The translations under genes and the position numbers were made by a program. Positions 25,626-34,720 of a stretch of 63,133 bases of DNA are shown here, one piece after another. This DNA comes from Anaerosolibacter carboniphilus (GTDB lineage: Bacteria > Bacillota > Clostridia > Peptostreptococcales > Thermotaleaceae): positions 1-63,133 of the forward strand of contig NZ_JACHEN010000030.1 of NCBI RefSeq assembly GCF_014205875.1, given 5' to 3'. Numbering within the stretch: the stretch's first letter is position 1; each line of letters starts with the position of its first letter. The notes under the pieces were generated by a model that searched no databases, was not told where the DNA came from, and worked only from the letters and a program-made list of their open reading frames with translations.

Positions 25626-26384
25626 CTATGTATTATGAATTTCTTTCATCGTATCTAAAAACTGTAAGCTTTTAAATTTACTTTTCTCTAGATGAGTAGA
25701 AATATAATGCTTCAAAATTTTGTTCAATTCTTCCATAATATCTGACTTTACTCTCAAGCGGGCGATCTGCTCCAAATCAGTGTTCATTAAATATTTCATG
25801 ACATTGATCGTTGTTGACGAAATTCTCATGGCATAAATATCCTGACCAAAACAGCTTCTGCAAATGGTGCCTCCCTCTTTTGAACTAAATTTAATCACAC
25901 TTTCGCCTGCTTTGCCACAATAAACACATCTGTCTAATTCAGGTTTATATCCAGAGTAGGAAAGTAATTTTAGTTCATAGGCTTTTACAACAGTTTCATA
26001 AGCTTTTTCCATCTTTGCTAAAACAGATAAACAACTTAGTAACGAATGAAAAAGCCGATTATTTGTTTGCCCTTCTGTAATAATACTTTCCGTTAATTCT
26101 AAAATATATGCACCATAAGTCAATTTTGTGATATCTTCTCTAAGCTGATAAAAGGATTCTTTAAGATCTACTTGAGAAACCTGGTACAAGTCTCTTCCCT
26201 TAAACAGAACAAATTCACCATAAGCAAAAAGTTGTGTACTTCCAGTAAATTTTCCCCTCGACCTTCTTACCCCTTTTGCAACGGCTTGAACCTTGCCCAT
26301 TTTTTTCGTGAACAAGGTAAGTATCAAATCCCCTTCGCCGAATTTTGTCTGTTTTAAGACCACGCCATCGGTCTTGCAAAGCAT
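25626..26384 (-). CDS. recO: DNA repair protein RecO
   Basis: RecO loads RecA onto SSB-coated DNA with RecR. The 252-aa protein has the N-terminal OB fold (LCKTDGVVLKQTKFGEGD, GVRRSRGKF), a helical centre and the zinc-finger cysteines CVYCGK and CRSCFG. It is four bases downstream of the yqzL-type gene and near era, the conserved order. Confidence 0.94.
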   Translation of the reverse strand: MLCKTDGVVLKQTKFGEGDLILTLFTKKMGKVQAVAKGVRRSRGKFTGSTQLFAYGEFVLFKGRDLYQVSQVDLKESFYQLREDITKLTYGAYILELTESIITEGQTNNRLFHSLLSCLSVLAKMEKAYETVVKAYELKLLSYSGYKPELDRCVYCGKAGESVIKFSSKEGGTICRSCFGQDIYAMRISSTTINVMKYLMNTDLEQIARLRVKSDIMEELNKILKHYISTHLEKSKFKSLQFLDTMKEIHNT

Positions 26385-26388
26385 TTCA

Positions 26389-26529
26389 TCACCTCAAAAT
26401 AACTTCTTTCATTTCATAATGACCCTGCTCTACGCATTCTTCATCCATAGAATCCTCAATGCCTTTGTATTGCAAATAATAACGAATATCTCCCGTATTC
26501 ATAAATAGATTCCAAAGTATATTTTCCAT
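26389..26529 (-). CDS. YqzL-like small protein, 46 aa
   Basis: A short gene between era and recO, exactly where yqzL lies in Bacillus. The minus strand has AGGGGATCATAGGGTG before ATG, then MENILWNLFMNTGDIRYYLQ and a short charged tail, ending in TGA four bases before recO. The W-x-LF-x-x-TG-x-I pattern matches the YqzL family as I remember it. Function is unknown. Confidence 0.78.
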   Translation of the reverse strand: MENILWNLFMNTGDIRYYLQYKGIEDSMDEECVEQGHYEMKEVILR

Positions 26530-26626
26530 CACCCTATGATCCCCTTCCTTAAAATAATGTACTATACACTATTTTTTTCACCAATAGGATAACAATATAC
26601 GATGTAAATTTTGTAATAAGATCTAT

Positions 26627-27523
26627 TTAGAGTTTATAGCCTAGATTGGATAGAGTGCTTTCTTGCTCTCTCCAGTCCTCTTTTATCTTTACCCAAAGCT
26701 CTAAAAAAACTTTTGATCCCAATAACCTTTCAATATCCTCTCGGGCACTTTTACCTACCCCTTTTAATTTGCGACCACCTTTTCCAATAATGATTCCTTT
26801 GTGGGATTTTCGTTCACAATAGATGGTAGCGTTAATGTCAACAATATCTTGGTTCTCTCTCTTTTTCATAAACGCAACCTCCACAGCTACGCCATGGGGT
26901 ATTTCATCCTGCAGGTAGTGGAGAAGCTTTTCTCGAATGATTTCGCTGACAATAACCCTTTCTGGCTGATCCGTAATCATATCTCCAGGAAAGTATTGTG
27001 GTCCCTCTGGAAGAAAACTTACAACTTTTTCGATCAGCTTCTGAATGTTTTTATCCTGTAAGGCTGAAATCCCTATAATGTCTTTAAAGATTCCCTTTTC
27101 ATCAAAAAGATGATACATCTTCTCAAAAGCTTCTGGAGCAATTTTGTCAATTTTATTGATCACTAAAATTACTGGAGTTTTTATAGTTTTCAGCATTTCA
27201 AGGATATAGGTATCTCCTGGGCCCATATCAGCTGTTTCATCAATCACAAACAAAATCACATCTACTTCGTTTAATGTCTGTTGTGCTGATTTGACCATAA
27301 ACTCCCCCAATTTGTTTTTTGGCTTATGGAGTCCAGGTGTATCTAAGAAGATGATTTGATAATTTTCTCTTGTATAAATGGACTGAATTTTGTTACGAGT
27401 AGTTTGGGGTTTGTCAGACATGATTGCGATTTTTTCCCCGATGATCTGATTCATTAATGTGGATTTGCCCACATTGGGTCTTCCGATTATTGTAACATAT
27501 CCTGATTTGAACTTCATTTGCAA
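26627..27523 (-). CDS. era: GTPase Era
   Basis: An essential GTPase that helps 16S rRNA maturation and 30S assembly. G1 GRPNVGKST, G3 DTPGLHKP and G4 NKID are in place, followed by the KH domain with the typical IIGKGGRKLKGVGK near the C-terminus. The 298-aa length is standard. It is 11 bases downstream of cdd. Confidence 0.97.
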   Translation of the reverse strand: MQMKFKSGYVTIIGRPNVGKSTLMNQIIGEKIAIMSDKPQTTRNKIQSIYTRENYQIIFLDTPGLHKPKNKLGEFMVKSAQQTLNEVDVILFVIDETADMGPGDTYILEMLKTIKTPVILVINKIDKIAPEAFEKMYHLFDEKGIFKDIIGISALQDKNIQKLIEKVVSFLPEGPQYFPGDMITDQPERVIVSEIIREKLLHYLQDEIPHGVAVEVAFMKKRENQDIVDINATIYCERKSHKGIIIGKGGRKLKGVGKSAREDIERLLGSKVFLELWVKIKEDWREQESTLSNLGYKL

Positions 27524-27534
27524 GCCTTCTTTCT

Positions 27535-27933
27535 TTATTTCTTTTCTAAATCTACTCCTGAAAATGATTTTGGCAATAGATCTTCAATGGTAAATACTTG
27601 TATTTGTCCTTTTTTGTTTCCCAATATTATTTTTATTTCTCTACCGAACTCCAAAATTACCTGTCTACAGATACCACAGGGAAAGGTATAATCTTCATTA
27701 TCACTCACCACAGCAATGGCTTCAATTTCTTTTTCTCCTTCTGAGATCGCCTTAAAAAGCGCTGTTCTCTCTGCACAATTGGTTCCTCCGAAAGACGCGC
27801 ATTCAATATTGCAACCCGTAAAAACCTTGCCACTTTTCGTCAAAAGTGCTGCACCAACAGGAAATTTTGAATACGGTACATAGGCTTTCTCCTTTGCTTC
27901 TATGGCTTTTTGCAGCAATTCTTTTTCATTCAA
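27535..27933 (-). CDS. cdd: Cytidine deaminase
   Basis: Converts cytidine and deoxycytidine to uridines. The 132-aa tetrameric type has the zinc site: CAERTA (catalytic Glu) and PCGICRQ. The N-terminal YVPYSKFPVGAALLT is typical. It lies upstream of era as in Bacillus subtilis. Confidence 0.96.
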   Translation of the reverse strand: MNEKELLQKAIEAKEKAYVPYSKFPVGAALLTKSGKVFTGCNIECASFGGTNCAERTALFKAISEGEKEIEAIAVVSDNEDYTFPCGICRQVILEFGREIKIILGNKKGQIQVFTIEDLLPKSFSGVDLEKK

Positions 27934-27953
27934 AGAGCATACCCCCTATTTTC

Positions 27954-29021
27954 CTATTGAAAAATACTTTCTAATTTCATTGGTATTAATTCTATCCAAG
28001 TAACCCCTGGATTTAAACGAATTTCTTTTCCATTTCCATCAAAATACTTAGTTCTCGCCTTTCTAGACTTCTTCTCCCAAGTAATTTCCATCATCTTTCC
28101 ATTGGTTAGAAAATAACCCGTTCCCGTTCCTGTAACTTTCATTTCCAGCCTACCTACACTATCAATAGCCTCTGTGTCACATTTTTGAATGATAATATTT
28201 TTTGCATGTAGATGTATTTTTGAGATCTCATCTAGATGGGGTGCTCCATTGATAGATCTATAATACTTTCTATCTTCTTCATTATATTGAAAACTAGGAT
28301 GATAATCCTTGAAATAGGGAATCTCCACATAGGATACTAAACTACCGCTGATATCTGCATCTTCTCCATTGAAATGAATCGATGAAAAATCACCTTCTGC
28401 CTTATAGTTGCTGTTTTGAGCTGCTTTCCGAAGGGCATTGGTACTTGTGTACATATTATGCGGCGCTTTTTTATGGTTCTTTCTCCAAAAAATACTTCCA
28501 TCCCGCGACATGGCATCTATATCTGCAACTTTAAGCTCTTTAATGTCAACAAATGCCTGGGGACTCCCTCCAACGTGAACATATAGAGCATCATACTCTA
28601 ACGCCTTATCAATAAAATAAGGTCTGGCACTCCTCACTGGTCCGATAGACTCGGGCGCATTCATAAGAAAAATCGCCATATATCGAGTGATTCCGCCCTC
28701 TGCCAAGGCTTCATAAATAATCTCTGCCTGATCCAATCCAGCTTGTGGTCTGGCCTTGCTTTGATTATCCAACATAACCGCAATAGGTCTCCTCGAAATA
28801 TTTTCTTTATCCGTATAAATTCCACTAAGCGGCGAAGGCACACCTAATGGATTGGATTGTTCTTCCGATTCTCCTTTTACTTCATCTGAACCATTTTCTT
28901 CATCGGGTGATTCAACAATTTCCACATCTGAAGAAGCTGGCGCTGGTTTCCCACAGCCTGACAGAACTGTAAACACCAAAATTAAACTCATGATAAGCGT
29001 AAGCACCTTATTCCTATTCAT
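27954..29021 (-). CDS. DUF3048 lipoprotein (YerB-like)
   Basis: A 355-aa predicted lipoprotein: a hydrophobic signal (LTLIMSLILVFTVLSGC) with lipobox LSGC, then an acidic Ser/Glu-rich linker (residues about 30-60), then the DUF3048 domain beginning RRPIAVMLDNQSKARPQAG and its C-terminal partner. Cell-surface location is expected. Function is unsettled. It is not part of the Bacillus block here, so it is probably a clostridial addition between the CNNM gene and cdd. Confidence 0.85.
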   Translation of the reverse strand: MNRNKVLTLIMSLILVFTVLSGCGKPAPASSDVEIVESPDEENGSDEVKGESEEQSNPLGVPSPLSGIYTDKENISRRPIAVMLDNQSKARPQAGLDQAEIIYEALAEGGITRYMAIFLMNAPESIGPVRSARPYFIDKALEYDALYVHVGGSPQAFVDIKELKVADIDAMSRDGSIFWRKNHKKAPHNMYTSTNALRKAAQNSNYKAEGDFSSIHFNGEDADISGSLVSYVEIPYFKDYHPSFQYNEEDRKYYRSINGAPHLDEISKIHLHAKNIIIQKCDTEAIDSVGRLEMKVTGTGTGYFLTNGKMMEITWEKKSRKARTKYFDGNGKEIRLNPGVTWIELIPMKLESIFQ

Positions 29022-29058
29022 GTCCCCCTCGTCCTTTCTGCCTCAAAGATCATTATAA

Positions 29059-30324
29059 TTATTTCTTTACAATCTCTAACTGTTTAATTCTTCGATTATG
29101 AACACTCAAAACTTTAATGGTAATATTATCAAGTTCTATAGTATCATCCTTCACAGGAATCCTGCCAAGGGCATTAAATACAAATCCACCAATAGAATCA
29201 TACTCATCTTCTGGTAGCTCCACATCTAGAATTTCATTGATTTCTTCAATGGATGCCTTTGCATTGACAATGAGGGTGTTTTCACTCAAATGTTCAATTA
29301 GATCAATCTCTGCATCATATTCGTCAAGAATGTCTCCTACAATCTCTTCTAATATATCCTCTATCGTAACCAGTCCCAAGGTTCCTCCATATTCGTCCAG
29401 CACAATGGCTATATGAACCTTTTCTTTTTGCATCTCCTTCAGCAATTCGTTTACCTTTTTACTTTCAGGAACATAATATGCAGGTCGAATGAAGGTTCTT
29501 ATATCAATAATCGGACTCTGCTCATCGTGTTTTCGAAGGGAAGCCAGTAAATCCTTGGCATATAGAATACCAGTTACATTGTCGACTGTATCCTTTATCA
29601 CTGGAATCCGAGAATACCCATAATCTATGGCAATATTTAACGCTTCTTCCAGCGTGGCCTCCTCATCTAAGTATATCATATCAATTCTAGGGATCATTAC
29701 CTCAGATGCTTCTATATCACCAATTTCGAAAATACTATTAATCATTTTTCTTTCTTGACTCTCAATAATCCCCGCCTCTTCTCCAACATCTACCAGGGTC
29801 ATGATTTCTTCTTCAGATACTAAGCTTTTTACCTCTGTGATTTTCCCCCCCAAGAGTCTAATGATAAAGTTAGTAAGCACATTCAGAATTTTTAGTACTG
29901 GATACAACACATAAGATAAAAGCTCAACAGGTCTACCTAATCGTAATGCCACCTTTTCTGGATTATTGGCAGAAAAAGTTTTAGGCGTTATTTCTCCAAA
30001 AATCAAAATTGCTAAAGTCATGACCACCGTAACCAACGCAGTCACATTCTTACCTTGAAAAAATTTATAGGTTAATTCCGTGGCAATTGCGGTGGCTCCA
30101 ATATTGACAATATTATTCCCGATAAGAATGGTAGAAATAATTTTAGGAGAATTGCGAAACAATCGCTCTAATATAGCCATCTTATCAGCACTTTTTCCCT
30201 CAATCTGCCTGATTTTAATGATATTTAGAGATGTTATTGCCGTTTCGGCACTGGAAAACAAAGCAGACAGTGTTAGTAATATAAATAATATAGCCAATTT
30301 CATCGAGTCGTTATAGTTGAACAA
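29059..30324 (-). CDS. CNNM/CorC-type transporter with CBS domains
   Basis: A 421-aa membrane protein: DUF21/CNNM transmembrane domain (residues 1-180, containing SSAETAITSLNIIKIRQIEG), a CBS pair (about 195-330, MIPRIDMIYLDEE) and a C-terminal CorC_HlyC domain (about 345-418, DEYDSIGGFVFNALGRIP). This architecture is linked to magnesium/cobalt efflux or homeostasis. Haemolysin annotations for this family are historical. Confidence 0.9.
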   Translation of the reverse strand: MFNYNDSMKLAILFILLTLSALFSSAETAITSLNIIKIRQIEGKSADKMAILERLFRNSPKIISTILIGNNIVNIGATAIATELTYKFFQGKNVTALVTVVMTLAILIFGEITPKTFSANNPEKVALRLGRPVELLSYVLYPVLKILNVLTNFIIRLLGGKITEVKSLVSEEEIMTLVDVGEEAGIIESQERKMINSIFEIGDIEASEVMIPRIDMIYLDEEATLEEALNIAIDYGYSRIPVIKDTVDNVTGILYAKDLLASLRKHDEQSPIIDIRTFIRPAYYVPESKKVNELLKEMQKEKVHIAIVLDEYGGTLGLVTIEDILEEIVGDILDEYDAEIDLIEHLSENTLIVNAKASIEEINEILDVELPEDEYDSIGGFVFNALGRIPVKDDTIELDNITIKVLSVHNRRIKQLEIVKK

Positions 30325-30390
30325 AATACTTCCTCCTAATGCTAGTTTAGCACAGTTTATAAAAGGGCAGTAAAATAATTTACTCCCCCT

Positions 30391-31089
30391 TTAATATATT
30401 GTTTGAAAAATTAGCAATGTAATACATATTCCTAATATAGCCCCCATTACCACCTGCACCAAGTCGTGAAACCCTGCTTCGATTCTGCTTTGAGCGATCA
30501 AGATAGCCAGCAGCAAACTAAGGGTAATGATGAGAGTATTTTCAGATATAAACGCAACAGCTGTGACCAGAGAAAAAGCAATAGCTGTATGTCCGCTGGG
30601 CATACCTCCCCTCAAAGGGGTACCTTTTCCATAATAAGCCTTAAGACTAATGACGATGAGTACAACAATGATTAAACTAATAAAGGTTACATGAATAGGC
30701 GTTTGTCTTACTTTATTCAATACAATCTCTGTCACAAGATTTAATTTATCAAAAAAAATGATATAAGCCACCAGAATGGCATTGAATGATGCTATCAAAA
30801 CCGCACCAGCCGCCACATTTTTTGCAATCTTGGCAAGTTCATGATATTGATCTGTAATCAAATCAATGGTTGCTTCAATAGACGTATTTAACATCTCTGT
30901 AATGATTACGAGGGAAATGGTAAAAAACAAAATTAAAATTTCTAATTTTGACAATCTAAAAAATAAGCTAAGAAGCAAAACTCCAATTGCAGCGGTAATG
31001 TGGATACGCATGTTTCTTTGGGTCTTTAGGGTATAAATAATTCCATCAATGGCGTAATTAAAGCTATCGATTAACTTTCTAACTCGCAT
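30391..31089 (-). CDS. DAGK-PAP2 fusion: lipid kinase with phosphatase domain
   Basis: The N-terminal half (residues 1-115) is a prokaryotic diacylglycerol/undecaprenol kinase: FNYAIDGIIYTLKTQRNMR and the catalytic EMLNTSIEATIDL. The C-terminal half (130-232) is a PAP2 phosphatase with MPSGHTAIAFS and SRIEAGFHDLVQVVMGA. It has about seven membrane segments in total. One polypeptide could both phosphorylate undecaprenol and dephosphorylate lipid phosphates. Bacillus has a stand-alone dgkA here, so the PAP2 half is an addition. Activities of both halves are inferred. Confidence 0.88.
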   Translation of the reverse strand: MRVRKLIDSFNYAIDGIIYTLKTQRNMRIHITAAIGVLLLSLFFRLSKLEILILFFTISLVIITEMLNTSIEATIDLITDQYHELAKIAKNVAAGAVLIASFNAILVAYIIFFDKLNLVTEIVLNKVRQTPIHVTFISLIIVVLIVISLKAYYGKGTPLRGGMPSGHTAIAFSLVTAVAFISENTLIITLSLLLAILIAQSRIEAGFHDLVQVVMGAILGICITLLIFQTIY

Positions 31090-31100
31090 AAAAACCTCGC

Positions 31101-31556
31101 TTATTCTCTTAGTATACCCAAAGCTTGGAGAACTTCTTCCTCTTTTTGTCTCATCTGCTTGGTATTTTCTTCTGTATCATGATCATACCCCATCAAATGA
31201 AACATGCTATGAACTGTTAGAAATGCCACTTCTCGATCAAAGGAGTGATTGTATTCTTTGGACTGTTCAAGAGCCTTTTCGAGGGAAATCACAATATCCC
31301 CTAAGCAGAAGGGTGGCGTCATATTTTCAAACGAATCATACAATGGAAAAGAAAGAACATCTGTCGGTCTATCAATATTTCTATACTCTTGATTAAGTTG
31401 ATGAATCTCCTGATTATCCACAAGAGAAACGCTGACCTCTACATCATCTGTCATTCTCTCTATCTTCAAAGACATCTCTATGGCATTCACAATTAGTTTT
31501 TCCAGTTCCCCTCCATATACAACCTTGCTTTGTCTATTGTCTATTGCTACTTCCAT
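31101..31556 (-). CDS. ybeY: Endoribonuclease YbeY
   Basis: YbeY takes part in 16S rRNA 3' processing and ribosome quality control. The metal site HSMFHLMGYDHD (H-x3-H-x5-H) is at residues about 115-126, and RNIDRPTDVLSFPL is typical. The 151-aa length fits. It abuts the pgpH gene (no intergenic base) and precedes the DAGK fusion by 12 bases. Confidence 0.95.
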   Translation of the reverse strand: MEVAIDNRQSKVVYGGELEKLIVNAIEMSLKIERMTDDVEVSVSLVDNQEIHQLNQEYRNIDRPTDVLSFPLYDSFENMTPPFCLGDIVISLEKALEQSKEYNHSFDREVAFLTVHSMFHLMGYDHDTEENTKQMRQKEEEVLQALGILRE

Positions 31557-33656
31557 CTATTTCGTCGCCTCCACAGGTTTTGGATTCAAATCGGGATACT
31601 CTATTCGTTCATGAAATATACCCATTAATACCGTGCTAAAAGCATTGGCTATTTTCTCAATATCCTTTAGGGTTAAATCGCATTCATCCAACTGCTGATC
31701 CTTTAATTTATCCTCTATAATTTTATGAATCAGATTCTTTATTTTTTCACTACTATGCTCAGACATACTTCTGACGGCAGCTTCTACGGAATCTGCCAGC
31801 ATAACGATAGCCGCCTCTTTTGTTTGTGGCTTGATTCCATCATATCGATAACTAGACTCCTCTATTTCTATTTCATTATCATCATTATTAAGAGCTTTAT
31901 GATAAAAGTATTTCACCAAGGTTGTGCCATGGTGCTCTTCAATGATATCGATGATCTCCCGCGGTATTTTATAACTCCGAGCAATCTCTACTCCATCCTT
32001 TACATGGCTCGTAATGATCAATGTGCTTAAACTGGCAGAAAGCTTTTCATGAGGATTTTCATTGGTTAGCTGGTTTTCTTTAAAGAAATACGGTCTTTTC
32101 AGTTTACCAATGTCATGATAATATGCACTAACCCTGGCAAATAATCCATTGGCGCCAATAGCATCAGCAGCTGCCTCGCTTAGATTTCCCACAATGACGC
32201 TATGATGATATGTGCCTGGTGCCTCAAGAAGTAATTTCTTCAGCACAGGGTGATTTGGGTTCGATAATTCCAGAAGCTTAAAGGGTGTTAATATGCCAAA
32301 GGCAGATTCCCATAGGGGCAGAGAACCGATTGTAAGAATGGCGCAGAATATGCCATTCAACACACCAATCAAACTCTCCATAGCCAGCGTGGATAACTCA
32401 GCTTTATCAATGAATCCCATACCCAAGATAATAATGGCATTGCATAAACTGACAGCTAACCCAGAAAGAAATATATTGGTTCGCTGATGGCTATGCGTCA
32501 TACAAAAGGCACCTACTGTACCTCCCACCAAAGCGCTAATCATGAAATCAATATTATTCCCCGTCATCACCGTGATGAATATCGCCATAGCTAGATTTAC
32601 AACAATGGCCAATCTAGCCTCTATCAATATGCTCAGCAGCATAGCAGCCGTTGCCACGGGTACCATATAGGAGGAAATACCATACAATGTCTTGGAAATT
32701 AGATATATTGACAAAAAGATCAATAATAGGAGATATAGCTTTGAAGTTGATTCCAGTAAATTTCGATTAAATACATAGATATATGCCACTAGTAAAATTT
32801 CAATGGTCGCTACAAATAATCCTACCCCTAGATAGAGGGATACATCTTTTTTCCCATCTTCCTTTACTAATCCCGCGTCCTTCAAAAGTTGTAGCTTATC
32901 TTCAGTAATAACATCACCAGCGCCAATGATCATGCTTCCTCTTCTAACAATTACCTTTTCCACACCCTTTGCTGCTTCGTCACGTTTTTGCTGGGTGGTT
33001 TCGATATCTAAAAATCGATTAGGACGAATGGACGAATTAACAATATTGATACCAAGTAATCTCATGTCTTCAGAGAATTCTTTTAGACCCATGAAATAAT
33101 TTGTGATATTGCCTCTTTCTTTTTCCAATTCTTCTGCTTTGATACCTGTAGACATTACCTGAAGTACAATTTCATAAATATAGCTTTCTGCACTTTTAAG
33201 TTCCTTATCCGATGCATTCAGTACTAACATCATTTCTTCATCATCTAGATTCAACTCATTAATTTCTTTCAGTTGGTTTAACTTTTCCTCGTGGGCTAGT
33301 TCCTGACTTTCTCTAATTTCATATAAATTGCCAAAGAATCTTTCGATTCTTTTTTTAATATCAATTTGTATGGTTGGATCTATCCTTTCCCTTGGTTCTA
33401 CAGATTCAATGGCTTTCTTTGTTAATCGTTCTGTGGCAATTCGATCTTCGAGGTCTCTTGGTGCTTTAAAATCAACGGGCGATTTCTGTCCCACATCAAG
33501 CTCATATTTTTCTGGTGAAAAGGTTGTGATAGTACTAAAAAACACTACACAAAAGAACATGCTGAATAATACGATTTTACTTGAAAAAATTTTTACAAGA
33601 AACCGAAATATAGGATTTCTGGCAACCTTATCCCGAATATCCGCTAGAATAGCCAC
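31557..33656 (-). CDS. pgpH: c-di-AMP phosphodiesterase, PgpH/YqfF type
   Basis: A 699-aa membrane protein: a large extracellular 7TM-HDED domain (residues about 50-265), seven membrane segments (about 270-460) and a cytoplasmic HD domain with YHHSVIVGNLSEAAADAIG, SAYYHDIGK and IEEHHGTTL. It hydrolyses the second messenger c-di-AMP in related Firmicutes. Position between phoH and ybeY matches Bacillus yqfF. Confidence 0.94.
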   Translation of the reverse strand: MAILADIRDKVARNPIFRFLVKIFSSKIVLFSMFFCVVFFSTITTFSPEKYELDVGQKSPVDFKAPRDLEDRIATERLTKKAIESVEPRERIDPTIQIDIKKRIERFFGNLYEIRESQELAHEEKLNQLKEINELNLDDEEMMLVLNASDKELKSAESYIYEIVLQVMSTGIKAEELEKERGNITNYFMGLKEFSEDMRLLGINIVNSSIRPNRFLDIETTQQKRDEAAKGVEKVIVRRGSMIIGAGDVITEDKLQLLKDAGLVKEDGKKDVSLYLGVGLFVATIEILLVAYIYVFNRNLLESTSKLYLLLLIFLSIYLISKTLYGISSYMVPVATAAMLLSILIEARLAIVVNLAMAIFITVMTGNNIDFMISALVGGTVGAFCMTHSHQRTNIFLSGLAVSLCNAIIILGMGFIDKAELSTLAMESLIGVLNGIFCAILTIGSLPLWESAFGILTPFKLLELSNPNHPVLKKLLLEAPGTYHHSVIVGNLSEAAADAIGANGLFARVSAYYHDIGKLKRPYFFKENQLTNENPHEKLSASLSTLIITSHVKDGVEIARSYKIPREIIDIIEEHHGTTLVKYFYHKALNNDDNEIEIEESSYRYDGIKPQTKEAAIVMLADSVEAAVRSMSEHSSEKIKNLIHKIIEDKLKDQQLDECDLTLKDIEKIANAFSTVLMGIFHERIEYPDLNPKPVEATK

Positions 33657-33692
33657 TTTTTATCCCCCCCAAAGAAGCATCTTTTCTTTTGA

Positions 33693-34700
33693 TTATTTTT
33701 TTTCCTTGACTGTTATTCCTGCTAAATTCGTTTCCTTTGCTTTCTCATACCTATCATAGGCCTTAATGATTCTCTGTACAAGGGCATGTCTTACCACATC
33801 ATGTTCATTCAGAAATACAAATTCTATCCCTTCTACGTCTTTCAAAATCTCTACAGCCTGTTTCAATCCAGATTCCTTTCCCTTAGGAAGGTCGATCTGA
33901 GTGATATCTCCTGTTACAATGGCTTTCGATCCAAACCCTAGTCTTGTTAGAAACATCTTCATCTGTTCCTTGGTAGTATTCTGTGCTTCATCCAAAATAA
34001 TAAAGGAGTCATCTAAGGTTCTACCTCTCATATAAGCCAAAGGTGCTACCTCAATCATACCTCTTTCTTTATATTTTAGAAATGTCTCTCCTCCTAGTAT
34101 ATCATATAAAGCATCATAAAGGGGTCTTAGATACGGATCTACCTTTTCTTGTAAATCTCCAGGTAAAAATCCAAGACTCTCCCCAGCCTCTACAGCAGGA
34201 CGCGTCAAAATAATCTTACTTATTTCTTTATTCTTAAATGCATTTACAGCCATTGCCATGGCAAGATATGTTTTGCCCGTACCAGCAGGGCCAATGCCAA
34301 ATACGATATCATTATTGCCTATGGCTTGCGTATATCGTTTTTGCCCTAATGTTTTAGGCTTGATTTGTTTTCCCTTTGCTGAAATACAAATGACGTTATC
34401 TAGAAGTTCTTTGATTTGTTCTTCCTGACCATCCTCAAGTAATTGAATGAAATAATTTATTTTCTGCACGTCAATTCTTTCTCCGCTATTTAAAATACCC
34501 ATAAGCTTCAATATCAAATGATGTGCTTTTTCAACGCTACCCTTGGAACCAATGATTATAATTTCACCTTGTCTTGAAACAATATCAACATTTAGCTTAT
34601 TTTCAATGACTTTTACATTTTCATCAAAATTGCCAAATAACTCTTTTATATAATCAAATTCATCGATGCTTATTCTTCTTTCTGCAGTCAGTTGTTCCAA
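33693..34700 (-). CDS. PhoH-family ATPase
   Basis: A 335-aa P-loop protein: Walker A GPAGTGKTYLAMAMAV and Walker B FIILDEAQNT, with an N-terminal KH-like region (GNFDENVKVIENKLNVDIVS). PhoH/YbeZ proteins work with YbeY in RNA metabolism; the linkage yqfD-phoH-pgpH-ybeY here is the conserved one. Role as helicase or ATPase is inferred. Confidence 0.94.
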   Translation of the reverse strand: MEQLTAERRISIDEFDYIKELFGNFDENVKVIENKLNVDIVSRQGEIIIIGSKGSVEKAHHLILKLMGILNSGERIDVQKINYFIQLLEDGQEEQIKELLDNVICISAKGKQIKPKTLGQKRYTQAIGNNDIVFGIGPAGTGKTYLAMAMAVNAFKNKEISKIILTRPAVEAGESLGFLPGDLQEKVDPYLRPLYDALYDILGGETFLKYKERGMIEVAPLAYMRGRTLDDSFIILDEAQNTTKEQMKMFLTRLGFGSKAIVTGDITQIDLPKGKESGLKQAVEILKDVEGIEFVFLNEHDVVRHALVQRIIKAYDRYEKAKETNLAGITVKEKK

Positions 34701-34720
34701 ATATTGCTCCTCCTTAGTAA

